A stretch of 64,000 bases of DNA from Patagioenas fasciata (taxonomy: Eukaryota > Chordata > Aves > Columbiformes > Columbidae): positions 186,001 through 250,000 of the forward strand of contig NW_027288744.1 in NCBI RefSeq assembly GCF_037038585.1. Direction: 5' to 3'. Within the stretch, counting starts at the first letter, position 1. Each line of letters opens with the position of its first letter. Shown here one piece after another: positions 1 to 9,905 of the stretch. The notes below the pieces were generated by a model, which had not been told where the DNA came from, did no database searches, and saw only the letters and a program-made list of their open reading frames with translations. The position numbers were made by a program, and so were the translations under genes.

Positions 1-392
1 GCCACACACACGCACACATCCGCAAGCGCGCCTACTCCCATCTATTGAGGGAAAGACGGACGAGCTCTTTGGTTGCTCTTCACAGGCTTGTCCCTGATCT
101 ATAGCTGAGGGCAAACACTTGTGTGCTTGTGGGAGAGCCTGTGTCTTTCCTGGAAGCGTTTGGGAGTTTTGCTCAGACGCGTGTTTCCTCAAGTTCAAGA
201 ATCAAGATCTAGGATACCTGCAGACAGGTGCCTGTTTGTGTGGAGACAGTCTGTTTGAAACTGTGTTCCTCAGCGCCCGCTCTTTCTCCCCGTCGCTCCA
301 CACGCCTGGGAGTCCCTTTCTTTCTCTCCACAAGCACGTGTGTTGACTTCGTCGCACATGTGCATCTGCACAAGCGTTGAGCTCAGCAGAGC

Positions 393-406
393 GTGTCTCT
401 TGACAC
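393..406. repeat. Short inverted repeat GTGTC-TCTT-GACAC
   Basis: Perfect 5-bp arms enclose a 4-nt loop, and the element is present in each unit. A similar one, ACCTG-CAGA-CAGGT, lies at 216-229 and spans the PstI site. Neither has a supported function. Confidence 0.4.
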
Positions 407-786
407 TTGATGTGCGTTGGCTGTGTCTGCCTGCTCCAGTGAAGAGAGAAACGGGAAATCATCTTGGTAGAGGCAACAAAGCAAAGGCGAGGCAGGATTG
501 ACATCTGCTCAACAGAGACGGATTCCCTGCGCTGACACAGTTCACAGTTACACGAGAAGCAATCTGAGCGGTCCGTCGACCGGAGACGTGTTTCCCAAGA
601 GGTCGTTTAGCGAGTGAACAGCAGTGTGCGCGACTTTCAGGAGTGTGCCTGGAAAGTGCCAGAATCACCAGGAGCATCTGTGCAAAAGCTGCTGCCTCTG
701 TGACCGCATTGAGGCACGTTCGCGTGTCTGCGAGTATATAGACGGCTCTTTCGCGTTCACTCCGAGGGAAACGGTCCGCTATTGCT

Positions 787-800
787 TCTGTGCGCACAGA
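787..800. repeat. 14-bp perfect palindrome TCTGTGCGCACAGA, once per unit
   Basis: The sequence TCTGTGCGCACAGA equals its own reverse complement. It recurs at the same place in every copy (787 + 1415n, one base earlier after copy 41) and lies inside the invariant block u511-858. It could be a dimeric protein-binding site or a cruciform-prone element, but no known factor is assigned. Confidence 0.8.
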
Positions 801-1068
801 CGCGATTCCCTTGTCTCTTGCGAACACAGGGAACTCTGTGCATCCAAATCTACAGGCTAAGGACGCGTCTGCATATGTTTTGGTGAACAATCGAGTGTGC
901 GTGTTCTGACAGCTGCCTCTATGCAGACGTCTCCACAGAGCCACTTCTGAATGCCCCGCAGCCCAGGACTGAATGGATACACTAACAAGTGCACCGGTGT
1001 GAGCAACCACATATGCAGAAGGACGTCTTTCATCTCACAGAAGCGCGAACGTCTTGGCGTTCAAGCAC

Positions 1069-1368
1069 ATGGCAGAAACAAGGTGTGAACAGATGAGCTG
1101 CTGCTATTTTCTCCGTTCGGCATGCTTCGTTGTAGCTCTCTTGCCGGTCGCCGGCTTAGCGGCTTGCTTTGCGCGACTAGCTCTGGGGAGAGAAGGAGAT
1201 AGCGCCGGAAACCTCGCCTTTTGCCTTCTTCGGCGCTGGAACCTGGTTGCTGCGCCTTCTCTTTGTCCATGTGCACACACACGATTCCTCAGCGAAAACC
1301 ATGCAGAAACCTTTCCACGAGCACCCAGGGATGTGCACCCAGCACCACGTGCACGCACACGCAGCTAG
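1069..1368 (+). other. Candidate 99-codon ORF, identical in all 45 full copies (coding status doubtful)
   Basis: This is the longest plus-strand frame in the unit that begins with ATG. The frame is open from 1003, after a TGA at 1000-1002, and ends at TAG. The product would have a short N-terminus, an uncharged hydrophobic stretch at about residues 17-35 (after Arg16) that resembles a signal peptide or membrane anchor, scattered cysteines, and an Arg/Pro-rich tail. No family is recognised. No amino-acid variant occurs in any copy. However, the whole block u1051-1392 is invariant, two antisense frames over it are equally intact, and the ATG context (C at -3, G at +4) is mediocre. I regard chance openness in a homogenised satellite as more likely than a gene. 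Confidence 0.15.
1143..1155. repeat. Short GC inverted repeat (5-bp arms, 3-nt loop)
   Basis: GCCGG and CCGGC flank a TCG loop. The element recurs unchanged in every copy within the second invariant block (u1051-1392). It is too short to call a terminator or a structured RNA on its own. Confidence 0.5.
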
Positions 1369-1434
1369 AGAAAAGCACCTACCTTTTCACACACTGATGC
1401 CTAAGCAAACGCGTGGCCACACACACGCACACAT
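1268..1434. other. Cluster of three alternating purine-pyrimidine tracts (Z-DNA-prone)
   Basis: Strictly alternating tracts lie at 1268-1283 (16 nt), 1346-1363 (18 nt) and 1418-1434 (17 nt, u3-19 of copy 2). All are CA/TG-rich, and the middle one contains CACGTG followed by CG steps. They fall within 167 bp, so each unit has one such cluster. A shorter 13-nt tract lies at 353-365. Alternating CA/CG runs are known to favour left-handed DNA under negative supercoiling; that they do so here is inference. Copy 28 has an A-to-T change at 38223 that interrupts its u3-19 tract. Confidence 0.5.
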
Positions 1435-1519
1435 CCGCAAGCGCGCCTACTCCCATCTACTGAGAGAAAGACGGACGAGCTCTTTGGTTGCTCTTCACAG
1501 GCTTGTCCCTGATCTATAG
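1301..1519 (+). other. Candidate 72-codon His-rich ORF crossing the unit junction (probably not coding)
   Basis: The frame starts at ATG 1301 and crosses from copy 1 into copy 2. The product would be rich in His, Arg and Thr because the underlying DNA is CA-rich. All variants shared by more than one copy here are silent in this frame: u45 (TTG/CTG), u50 (AGG/AGA) and u1393 (ACA/ACT). The two single-copy variants are replacements: u18 (Ile to Phe, copy 28) and u1398 (Met to Lys, copy 8). The numbers are too small to infer selection. It overlaps the 99-codon frame in another phase, so at most one is likely to be used. Confidence 0.08.
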
Positions 1520-2830
1520 CTGAGGGCAAACACTTGTGTGCTTGTGGGAGAGCCTGTGTCTTTCCTGGAAGCGTTTGGGAGTTTTGCTCAGACGCGTGTT
1601 TCCTCAAGTTCAAGAATCAAGATCTAGGATACCTGCAGACAGGTGCCTGTTTGTGTGGAGACAGTCTGTTTGAAACTGTGCTCCTCAGCGCCCGCTCTTT
1701 CTCCCCGTCGCTCCACACGCCTGGGAGTCCCTTTCTTTCTCTCCACAAGCACGTGTGTTGACTTCGTCGCACATGTGCATCTGCACAAGCGTTGAGCTCA
1801 GCAGAGCGTGTCTCTTGACACTTGATGTGCGTTGGCTGTGTCTGCCTGCTCCAGTGAAGAGAGAAACGGGAAATCATCTTGGTAGAGGCAAGAAAGCAAA
1901 AGCGAGGCAGGATTGACATCTGCTCAACAGAGACGGATTCCCTGCGCTGACACAGTTCACAGTTACACGAGAAGCAATCTGAGCGGTCCGTCGACCGGAG
2001 ACGTGTTTCCCAAGAGGTCGTTTAGCGAGTGAACAGCAGTGTGCGCGACTTTCAGGAGTGTGCCTGGAAAGTGCCAGAATCACCAGGAGCATCTGTGCAA
2101 AAGCTGCTGCCTCTGTGACCGCATTGAGGCACGTTCGCGTGTCTGCGAGTATATAGACGGCTCTTTCGCGTTCACTCCGAGGGAAACGGTCCGCTATTGC
2201 TTCTGTGCGCACAGACGCGATTCCCTTGTCTCTTGCGAACACAGGGAACTCTGTGCATCCAAATCTACAGGCTAAGGACGCGTCTGCATATGTTTTGGTG
2301 AACAATCGAGTGTGCGTGTTCTGACAGCTGCCTCTATGCAGACGTCTCCACAGAGCCACTTCTGAATGCCCCGCAGCCCAGGACTGAATGGATACACTAA
2401 CAAGTGCACCGGTGTGAGCAACCACATATGCAGAAGGACGTCTTTCATCTCACAGAAGCGCGAACGTCTTGGCGTTCAAGCACATGGCAGAAACAAGGTG
2501 TGAACAGATGAGCTGCTGCTATTTTCTCCGTTCGGCATGCTTCGTTGTAGCTCTCTTGCCGGTCGCCGGCTTAGCGGCTTGCTTTGCGCGACTAGCTCTG
2601 GGGAGAGAAGGAGATAGCGCCGGAAACCTCGCCTTTTGCCTTCTTCGGCGCTGGAACCTGGTTGCTGCGCCTTCTCTTTGTCCATGTGCACACACACGAT
2701 TCCTCAGCGAAAACCATGCAGAAACCTTTCCACGAGCACCCAGGGATGTGCACCCAGCACCACGTGCACGCACACGCAGCTAGAGAAAAGCACCTACCTT
2801 TTCACACACTGATGCCTAAGCAAACGCGTG
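1416..2830. repeat. Array monomer, copy 2
   Basis: Differs from consensus at T45C, G50A, T266C, C477G and G486A. First member of the T266C series (copies 2, 5, 8, 11). Confidence 0.97.
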
Positions 2831-4245
2831 GCCACACACACGCACACATCCGCAAGCGCGCCTACTCCCATCTATTGAGGGAAAGACGGACGAGCTCTTT
2901 GGTTGCTCTTCACAGGCTTGTCCCTGATCTATAGCTGAGGGCAAACACTTGTGTGCTTGTGGGAGAGCCTGTGTCTTTCCTGGAAGCGTTTGGGAGTTTT
3001 GCTCAGACGCGTGTTTCCTCAAGTTCAAGAATCAAGATCTAGGATACCTGCAGACAGGTGCCTGTTTGTGTGGAGACAGTCTGTTTGAAACTGTGTTCCT
3101 CAGCGCCCGCTCTTTCTCCCCGTCGCTCCACACGCCTGGGAGTCCCTTTCTTTCTCTCCACAAGCACGTGTGTTGACTTCGTCGCACATGTGCATCTGCA
3201 CAAGCGTTGAGCTCAGCAGAGCGTGTCTCTTGACACTTGATGTGCGTTGGCTGTGTCTGCCTGCTCCAGTGAAGAGAGAAACGGGAAATCATCTTGGTAG
3301 AGGCAACAAAGCAAAAGCGAGGCAGGATTGACATCTGCTCAACAGAGACGGATTCCCTGCGCTGACACAGTTCACAGTTACACGAGAAGCAATCTGAGCG
3401 GTCCGTCGACCGGAGACGTGTTTCCCAAGAGGTCGTTTAGCGAGTGAACAGCAGTGTGCGCGACTTTCAGGAGTGTGCCTGGAAAGTGCCAGAATCACCA
3501 GGAGCATCTGTGCAAAAGCTGCTGCCTCTGTGACCGCATTGAGGCACGTTCGCGTGTCTGCGAGTATATAGACGGCTCTTTCGCGTTCACTCCGAGGGAA
3601 ACGGTCCGCTATTGCTTCTGTGCGCACAGACGCGATTCCCTTGTCTCTTGCGAACACAGGGAACTCTGTGCATCCAAATCTACAGGCTAAGGACGCGTCT
3701 GCATATGTTTTGGTGAACAATCGAGTGTGCGTGTTCTGACAGCTGCCTCTATGCAGACGTCTCCACAGAGCCACTTCTGAATGCCCCGCAGCCCAGGACT
3801 GAATGGATACACTAACAAGTGCACCGGTGTGAGCAACCACATATGCAGAAGGACGTCTTTCATCTCACAGAAGCGCGAACGTCTTGGCGTTCAAGCACAT
3901 GGCAGAAACAAGGTGTGAACAGATGAGCTGCTGCTATTTTCTCCGTTCGGCATGCTTCGTTGTAGCTCTCTTGCCGGTCGCCGGCTTAGCGGCTTGCTTT
4001 GCGCGACTAGCTCTGGGGAGAGAAGGAGATAGCGCCGGAAACCTCGCCTTTTGCCTTCTTCGGCGCTGGAACCTGGTTGCTGCGCCTTCTCTTTGTCCAT
4101 GTGCACACACACGATTCCTCAGCGAAAACCATGCAGAAACCTTTCCACGAGCACCCAGGGATGTGCACCCAGCACCACGTGCACGCACACGCAGCTAGAG
4201 AAAAGCACCTACCTTTTCACACACTGATGCCTAAGCAAACGCGTG
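2831..4245. repeat. Array monomer, copy 3
   Basis: Differs only at G486A. Same haplotype as copies 9, 10, 12 and 24. Confidence 0.97.
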
Positions 4246-5660
4246 GCCACACACACGCACACATCCGCAAGCGCGCCTACTCCCATCTATTGAGGGAAAG
4301 ACGGACGAGCTCTTTGGTTGCTCTTCACAGGCTTGTCCCTGATCTATAGCTGAGGGCAAACACTTGTGTGCTTGTGGGAGAGCCTGTGTCTTTCCTGGAA
4401 GCGTTAGGGAGTTTTGCTCAGACGCGTGTTTCCTCAAGTTCAAGAATCAAGATCTAGGATACCTGCAGACAGGTGCCTGTTTGTGTGGAGACAGTCTGTT
4501 TGAAACTGTGTTCCTCAGCGCCCGCTCTTTCTCCCCGTCGCTCCACACGCCTGGGAGTCCCTTTCTTTCTCTCCACAAGCACGTGTGTTGACTTCGTCGC
4601 ACATGTGCATCTGCACAAGCGTTGAGCTCAGCAGAGCGTGTCTCTTGACACTTGATGTGCGTTGGCTGTGTCTGCCTGCTCCAGTGAAGAGAGAAACGGG
4701 AAATCATCTTGGTAGAGGCAACAAAGCAAAAGCGAGGCAGGATTGACATCTGCTCAACAGAGACGGATTCCCTGCGCTGACACAGTTCACAGTTACACGA
4801 GAAGCAATCTGAGCGGTCCGTCGACCGGAGACGTGTTTCCCAAGAGGTCGTTTAGCGAGTGAACAGCAGTGTGCGCGACTTTCAGGAGTGTGCCTGGAAA
4901 GTGCCAGAATCACCAGGAGCATCTGTGCAAAAGCTGCTGCCTCTGTGACCGCATTGAGGCACGTTCGCGTGTCTGCGAGTATATAGACGGCTCTTTCGCG
5001 TTCACTCCGAGGGAAACGGTCCGCTATTGCTTCTGTGCGCACAGACGCGATTCCCTTGTCTCTTGCGAACACAGGGAACTCTGTGCATCCAAATCTACAG
5101 GCTAAGGACGCGTCTGCATATGTTTTGGTGAACAATCGAGTGTGCGTGTTCTGACAGCTGCCTCTATGCAGACGTCTCCACAGAGCCACTTCTGAATGCC
5201 CCGCAGCCCAGGACTGAATGGATACACTAACAAGTGCACCGGTGTGAGCAACCACATATGCAGAAGGACGTCTTTCATCTCACAGAAGCGCGAACGTCTT
5301 GGCGTTCAAGCACATGGCAGAAACAAGGTGTGAACAGATGAGCTGCTGCTATTTTCTCCGTTCGGCATGCTTCGTTGTAGCTCTCTTGCCGGTCGCCGGC
5401 TTAGCGGCTTGCTTTGCGCGACTAGCTCTGGGGAGAGAAGGAGATAGCGCCGGAAACCTCGCCTTTTGCCTTCTTCGGCGCTGGAACCTGGTTGCTGCGC
5501 CTTCTCTTTGTCCATGTGCACACACACGATTCCTCAGCGAAAACCATGCAGAAACCTTTCCACGAGCACCCAGGGATGTGCACCCAGCACCACGTGCACG
5601 CACACGCAGCTAGAGAAAAGCACCTACCTTTTCACACACTGATGCCTAAGCAAACGCGTG
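4246..5660. repeat. Array monomer, copy 4
   Basis: Differs at T161A and G486A. Same haplotype as copy 6. Confidence 0.97.
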
Positions 5661-7075
5661 GCCACACACACGCACACATCCGCAAGCGCGCCTACTCCCA
5701 TCTACTGAGAGAAAGACGGACGAGCTCTTTGGTTGCTCTTCACAGGCTTGTCCCTGATCTATAGCTGAGGGCAAACACTTGTGTGCTTGTGGGAGAGCCT
5801 GTGTCTTTCCTGGAAGCGTTTGGGAGTTTTGCTCAGACGCGTGTTTCCTCAAGTTCAAGAATCAAGATCTAGGATACCTGCAGACAGGTGCCTGTTTGTG
5901 TGGAGACAGTCTGTTTGAAACTGTGCTCCTCAGCGCCCGCTCTTTCTCCCCGTCGCTCCACACGCCTGGGAGTCCCTTTCTTTCTCTCCACAAGCACGTG
6001 TGTTGACTTCGTCGCACATGTGCATCTGCACAAGCGTTGAGCTCAGCAGAGCGTGTCTCTTGACACTTGATGTGCGTTGGCTGTGTCTGCCTGCTCCAGT
6101 GAAGAGAGAAACGGGAAATCATCTTGGTAGAGGCAACAAAGCAAAAGCGAGGCAGGATCCACATCTGCTCAACAGAGACGGATTCCCTGCGCTGACACAG
6201 TTCACAGTTACACGAGAAGCAATCTGAGCGGTCCGTCGACCGGAGACGTGTTTCCCAAGAGGTCGTTTAGCGAGTGAACAGCAGTGTGCGCGACTTTCAG
6301 GAGTGTGCCTGGAAAGTGCCAGAATCACCAGGAGCATCTGTGCAAAAGCTGCTGCCTCTGTGACCGCATTGAGGCACGTTCGCGTGTCTGCGAGTATATA
6401 GACGGCTCTTTCGCGTTCACTCCGAGGGAAACGGTCCGCTATTGCTTCTGTGCGCACAGACGCGATTCCCTTGTCTCTTGCGAACACAGGGAACTCTGTG
6501 CATCCAAATCTACAGGCTAAGGACGCGTCTGCATATGTTTTGGTGAACAATCGAGTGTGCGTGTTCTGACAGCTGCCTCTATGCAGACGTCTCCACAGAG
6601 CCACTTCTGAATGCCCCGCAGCCCAGGACTGAATGGATACACTAACAAGTGCACCGGTGTGAGCAACCACATATGCAGAAGGACGTCTTTCATCTCACAG
6701 AAGCGCGAACGTCTTGGCGTTCAAGCACATGGCAGAAACAAGGTGTGAACAGATGAGCTGCTGCTATTTTCTCCGTTCGGCATGCTTCGTTGTAGCTCTC
6801 TTGCCGGTCGCCGGCTTAGCGGCTTGCTTTGCGCGACTAGCTCTGGGGAGAGAAGGAGATAGCGCCGGAAACCTCGCCTTTTGCCTTCTTCGGCGCTGGA
6901 ACCTGGTTGCTGCGCCTTCTCTTTGTCCATGTGCACACACACGATTCCTCAGCGAAAACCATGCAGAAACCTTTCCACGAGCACCCAGGGATGTGCACCC
7001 AGCACCACGTGCACGCACACGCAGCTAGAGAAAAGCACCTACCTTTTCACACACTGATGCCTAAGCAAACGCGTG
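5661..7075. repeat. Array monomer, copy 5
   Basis: Differs at T45C, G50A, T266C, G486A and the adjacent pair TG499-500CC. The last change creates a BamHI site (6155-6160), the only one I see in the window. Confidence 0.97.
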
Positions 7076-8490
7076 GCCACACACACGCACACATCCGCAA
7101 GCGCGCCTACTCCCATCTATTGAGGGAAAGACGGACGAGCTCTTTGGTTGCTCTTCACAGGCTTGTCCCTGATCTATAGCTGAGGGCAAACACTTGTGTG
7201 CTTGTGGGAGAGCCTGTGTCTTTCCTGGAAGCGTTAGGGAGTTTTGCTCAGACGCGTGTTTCCTCAAGTTCAAGAATCAAGATCTAGGATACCTGCAGAC
7301 AGGTGCCTGTTTGTGTGGAGACAGTCTGTTTGAAACTGTGTTCCTCAGCGCCCGCTCTTTCTCCCCGTCGCTCCACACGCCTGGGAGTCCCTTTCTTTCT
7401 CTCCACAAGCACGTGTGTTGACTTCGTCGCACATGTGCATCTGCACAAGCGTTGAGCTCAGCAGAGCGTGTCTCTTGACACTTGATGTGCGTTGGCTGTG
7501 TCTGCCTGCTCCAGTGAAGAGAGAAACGGGAAATCATCTTGGTAGAGGCAACAAAGCAAAAGCGAGGCAGGATTGACATCTGCTCAACAGAGACGGATTC
7601 CCTGCGCTGACACAGTTCACAGTTACACGAGAAGCAATCTGAGCGGTCCGTCGACCGGAGACGTGTTTCCCAAGAGGTCGTTTAGCGAGTGAACAGCAGT
7701 GTGCGCGACTTTCAGGAGTGTGCCTGGAAAGTGCCAGAATCACCAGGAGCATCTGTGCAAAAGCTGCTGCCTCTGTGACCGCATTGAGGCACGTTCGCGT
7801 GTCTGCGAGTATATAGACGGCTCTTTCGCGTTCACTCCGAGGGAAACGGTCCGCTATTGCTTCTGTGCGCACAGACGCGATTCCCTTGTCTCTTGCGAAC
7901 ACAGGGAACTCTGTGCATCCAAATCTACAGGCTAAGGACGCGTCTGCATATGTTTTGGTGAACAATCGAGTGTGCGTGTTCTGACAGCTGCCTCTATGCA
8001 GACGTCTCCACAGAGCCACTTCTGAATGCCCCGCAGCCCAGGACTGAATGGATACACTAACAAGTGCACCGGTGTGAGCAACCACATATGCAGAAGGACG
8101 TCTTTCATCTCACAGAAGCGCGAACGTCTTGGCGTTCAAGCACATGGCAGAAACAAGGTGTGAACAGATGAGCTGCTGCTATTTTCTCCGTTCGGCATGC
8201 TTCGTTGTAGCTCTCTTGCCGGTCGCCGGCTTAGCGGCTTGCTTTGCGCGACTAGCTCTGGGGAGAGAAGGAGATAGCGCCGGAAACCTCGCCTTTTGCC
8301 TTCTTCGGCGCTGGAACCTGGTTGCTGCGCCTTCTCTTTGTCCATGTGCACACACACGATTCCTCAGCGAAAACCATGCAGAAACCTTTCCACGAGCACC
8401 CAGGGATGTGCACCCAGCACCACGTGCACGCACACGCAGCTAGAGAAAAGCACCTACCTTTTCACACACTGATGCCTAAGCAAACGCGTG
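7076..8490. repeat. Array monomer, copy 6
   Basis: Differs at T161A and G486A, as copy 4 does. Confidence 0.97.
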
Positions 8491-9905
8491 GCCACACACA
8501 CGCACACATCCGCAAGCGCGCCTACTCCCATCTACTGAGAGAAAGACGGACGAGCTCTTTGGTTGCTCTTCACAGGCTTGTCCCTGATCTATAGCTGAGG
8601 GCAAACACTTGTGTGCTTGTGGGAGAGCCTGTGTCTTTCCTGGAAGCGTTAGGGAGTTTTGCTCAGACGCGTGTTTCCTCAAGTTCAAGAATCAAGATCT
8701 AGGATACCTGCAGACAGGTGCCTGTTTGTGTGGAGACAGTCTGTTTGAAACTGTGTTCCTCAGCGCCCGCTCTTTCTCCCCGTCGCTCCACACGCCTGGG
8801 AGTCCCTTTCTTTCTCTCCACAAGCACGTGTGTTGACTTCGTCGCACATGTGCATCTGCACAAGCGTTGAGCTCAGCAGAGCGTGTCTCTTGACACTTGA
8901 TGTGCGTTGGCTGTGTCTGCCTGCTCCAGTGAAGAGAGAAACGGGAAATCATCTTGGTAGAGGCAACAAAGCAAAAGCGAGGCAGGATTGACATCTGCTC
9001 AACAGAGACGGATTCCCTGCGCTGACACAGTTCACAGTTACACGAGAAGCAATCTGAGCGGTCCGTCGACCGGAGACGTGTTTCCCAAGAGGTCGTTTAG
9101 CGAGTGAACAGCAGTGTGCGCGACTTTCAGGAGTGTGCCTGGAAAGTGCCAGAATCACCAGGAGCATCTGTGCAAAAGCTGCTGCCTCTGTGACCGCATT
9201 GAGGCACGTTCGCGTGTCTGCGAGTATATAGACGGCTCTTTCGCGTTCACTCCGAGGGAAACGGTCCGCTATTGCTTCTGTGCGCACAGACGCGATTCCC
9301 TTGTCTCTTGCGAACACAGGGAACTCTGTGCATCCAAATCTACAGGCTAAGGACGCGTCTGCATATGTTTTGGTGAACAATCGAGTGTGCGTGTTCTGAC
9401 AGCTGCCTCTATGCAGACGTCTCCACAGAGCCACTTCTGAATGCCCCGCAGCCCAGGACTGAATGGATACACTAACAAGTGCACCGGTGTGAGCAACCAC
9501 ATATGCAGAAGGACGTCTTTCATCTCACAGAAGCGCGAACGTCTTGGCGTTCAAGCACATGGCAGAAACAAGGTGTGAACAGATGAGCTGCTGCTATTTT
9601 CTCCGTTCGGCATGCTTCGTTGTAGCTCTCTTGCCGGTCGCCGGCTTAGCGGCTTGCTTTGCGCGACTAGCTCTGGGGAGAGAAGGAGATAGCGCCGGAA
9701 ACCTCGCCTTTTGCCTTCTTCGGCGCTGGAACCTGGTTGCTGCGCCTTCTCTTTGTCCATGTGCACACACACGATTCCTCAGCGAAAACCATGCAGAAAC
9801 CTTTCCACGAGCACCCAGGGATGTGCACCCAGCACCACGTGCACGCACACGCAGCTAGAGAAAAGCACCTACCTTTTCACACACTGATGCCTAAGCAAAC
9901 GCGTG
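8491..9905. repeat. Array monomer, copy 7
   Basis: Differs at T45C, G50A, T161A and G486A. It combines the left markers of copy 5 with the T161A of copies 4 and 6. Confidence 0.97.

Larger units (their letters stand above)
1..1415. repeat. Array monomer, copy 1
   Basis: Consensus at all 22 variable positions. Identical to copies 13, 14, 17, 18, 21, 39 and 45. Confidence 0.97.

Noticed and set aside
119..346. 75-codon plus-strand frame, Cys-rich
   Set aside because: No ATG; shared variants change residues (Trp/Arg at u161, Phe/Leu at u266); stopped in copy 20 and frameshifted in copy 41.
202..504. 100-codon antisense frame with a true ATG
   Set aside because: A351 introduces a stop in copies 26, 29, 31, 34, 37 and 43, and copy 41 is frameshifted. 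The composition shows no domain.
514..520. AGAGACG, matching the WGAGACG promoter motif of Toxoplasma; also GCATGC at 1120-1125 (ApiAP2-like core)
   Set aside because: Words this short are expected by chance at about this frequency in a 1.4-kb unit, and no gene start is supported next to them.
624..860. 78-codon plus-strand frame, Cys-rich, invariant in all copies, whose only variant (u859) swaps TAA for TGA
   Set aside because: It has no ATG at all: the frame starts at GTG shortly after a stop. The Cys pattern matches no zinc-binding family I know, and a single stop-codon variant is weak evidence.
459..1010. Longest open frame of the unit, 183 codons antisense (203 in copy 8)
   Set aside because: It begins with GTG and its first ATG is at 677, leaving 72 codons. 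Most variants inside it are replacements (u477, u484, u499-500, u510, u859, u872), against two silent ones (u486, u957). That is no sign of constraint, and there is no recognisable domain.
1125..1141. CENP-B-box-like match near TTCGTTG
   Set aside because: The essential CGGG half is missing, so the match is not meaningful.
1..1415. The 529-bp diagnostic repeat of Toxoplasma gondii
   Set aside because: The period is 1,415, not a multiple of 529, and the sequence I remember for that element is not seen here.
4404..4409. TTAGGG formed by T161A in copies 4, 6, 7 and 8, as a telomere-like motif
   Set aside because: It is one isolated hexamer per copy, made by a point variant; there is no tandem telomeric repeat.
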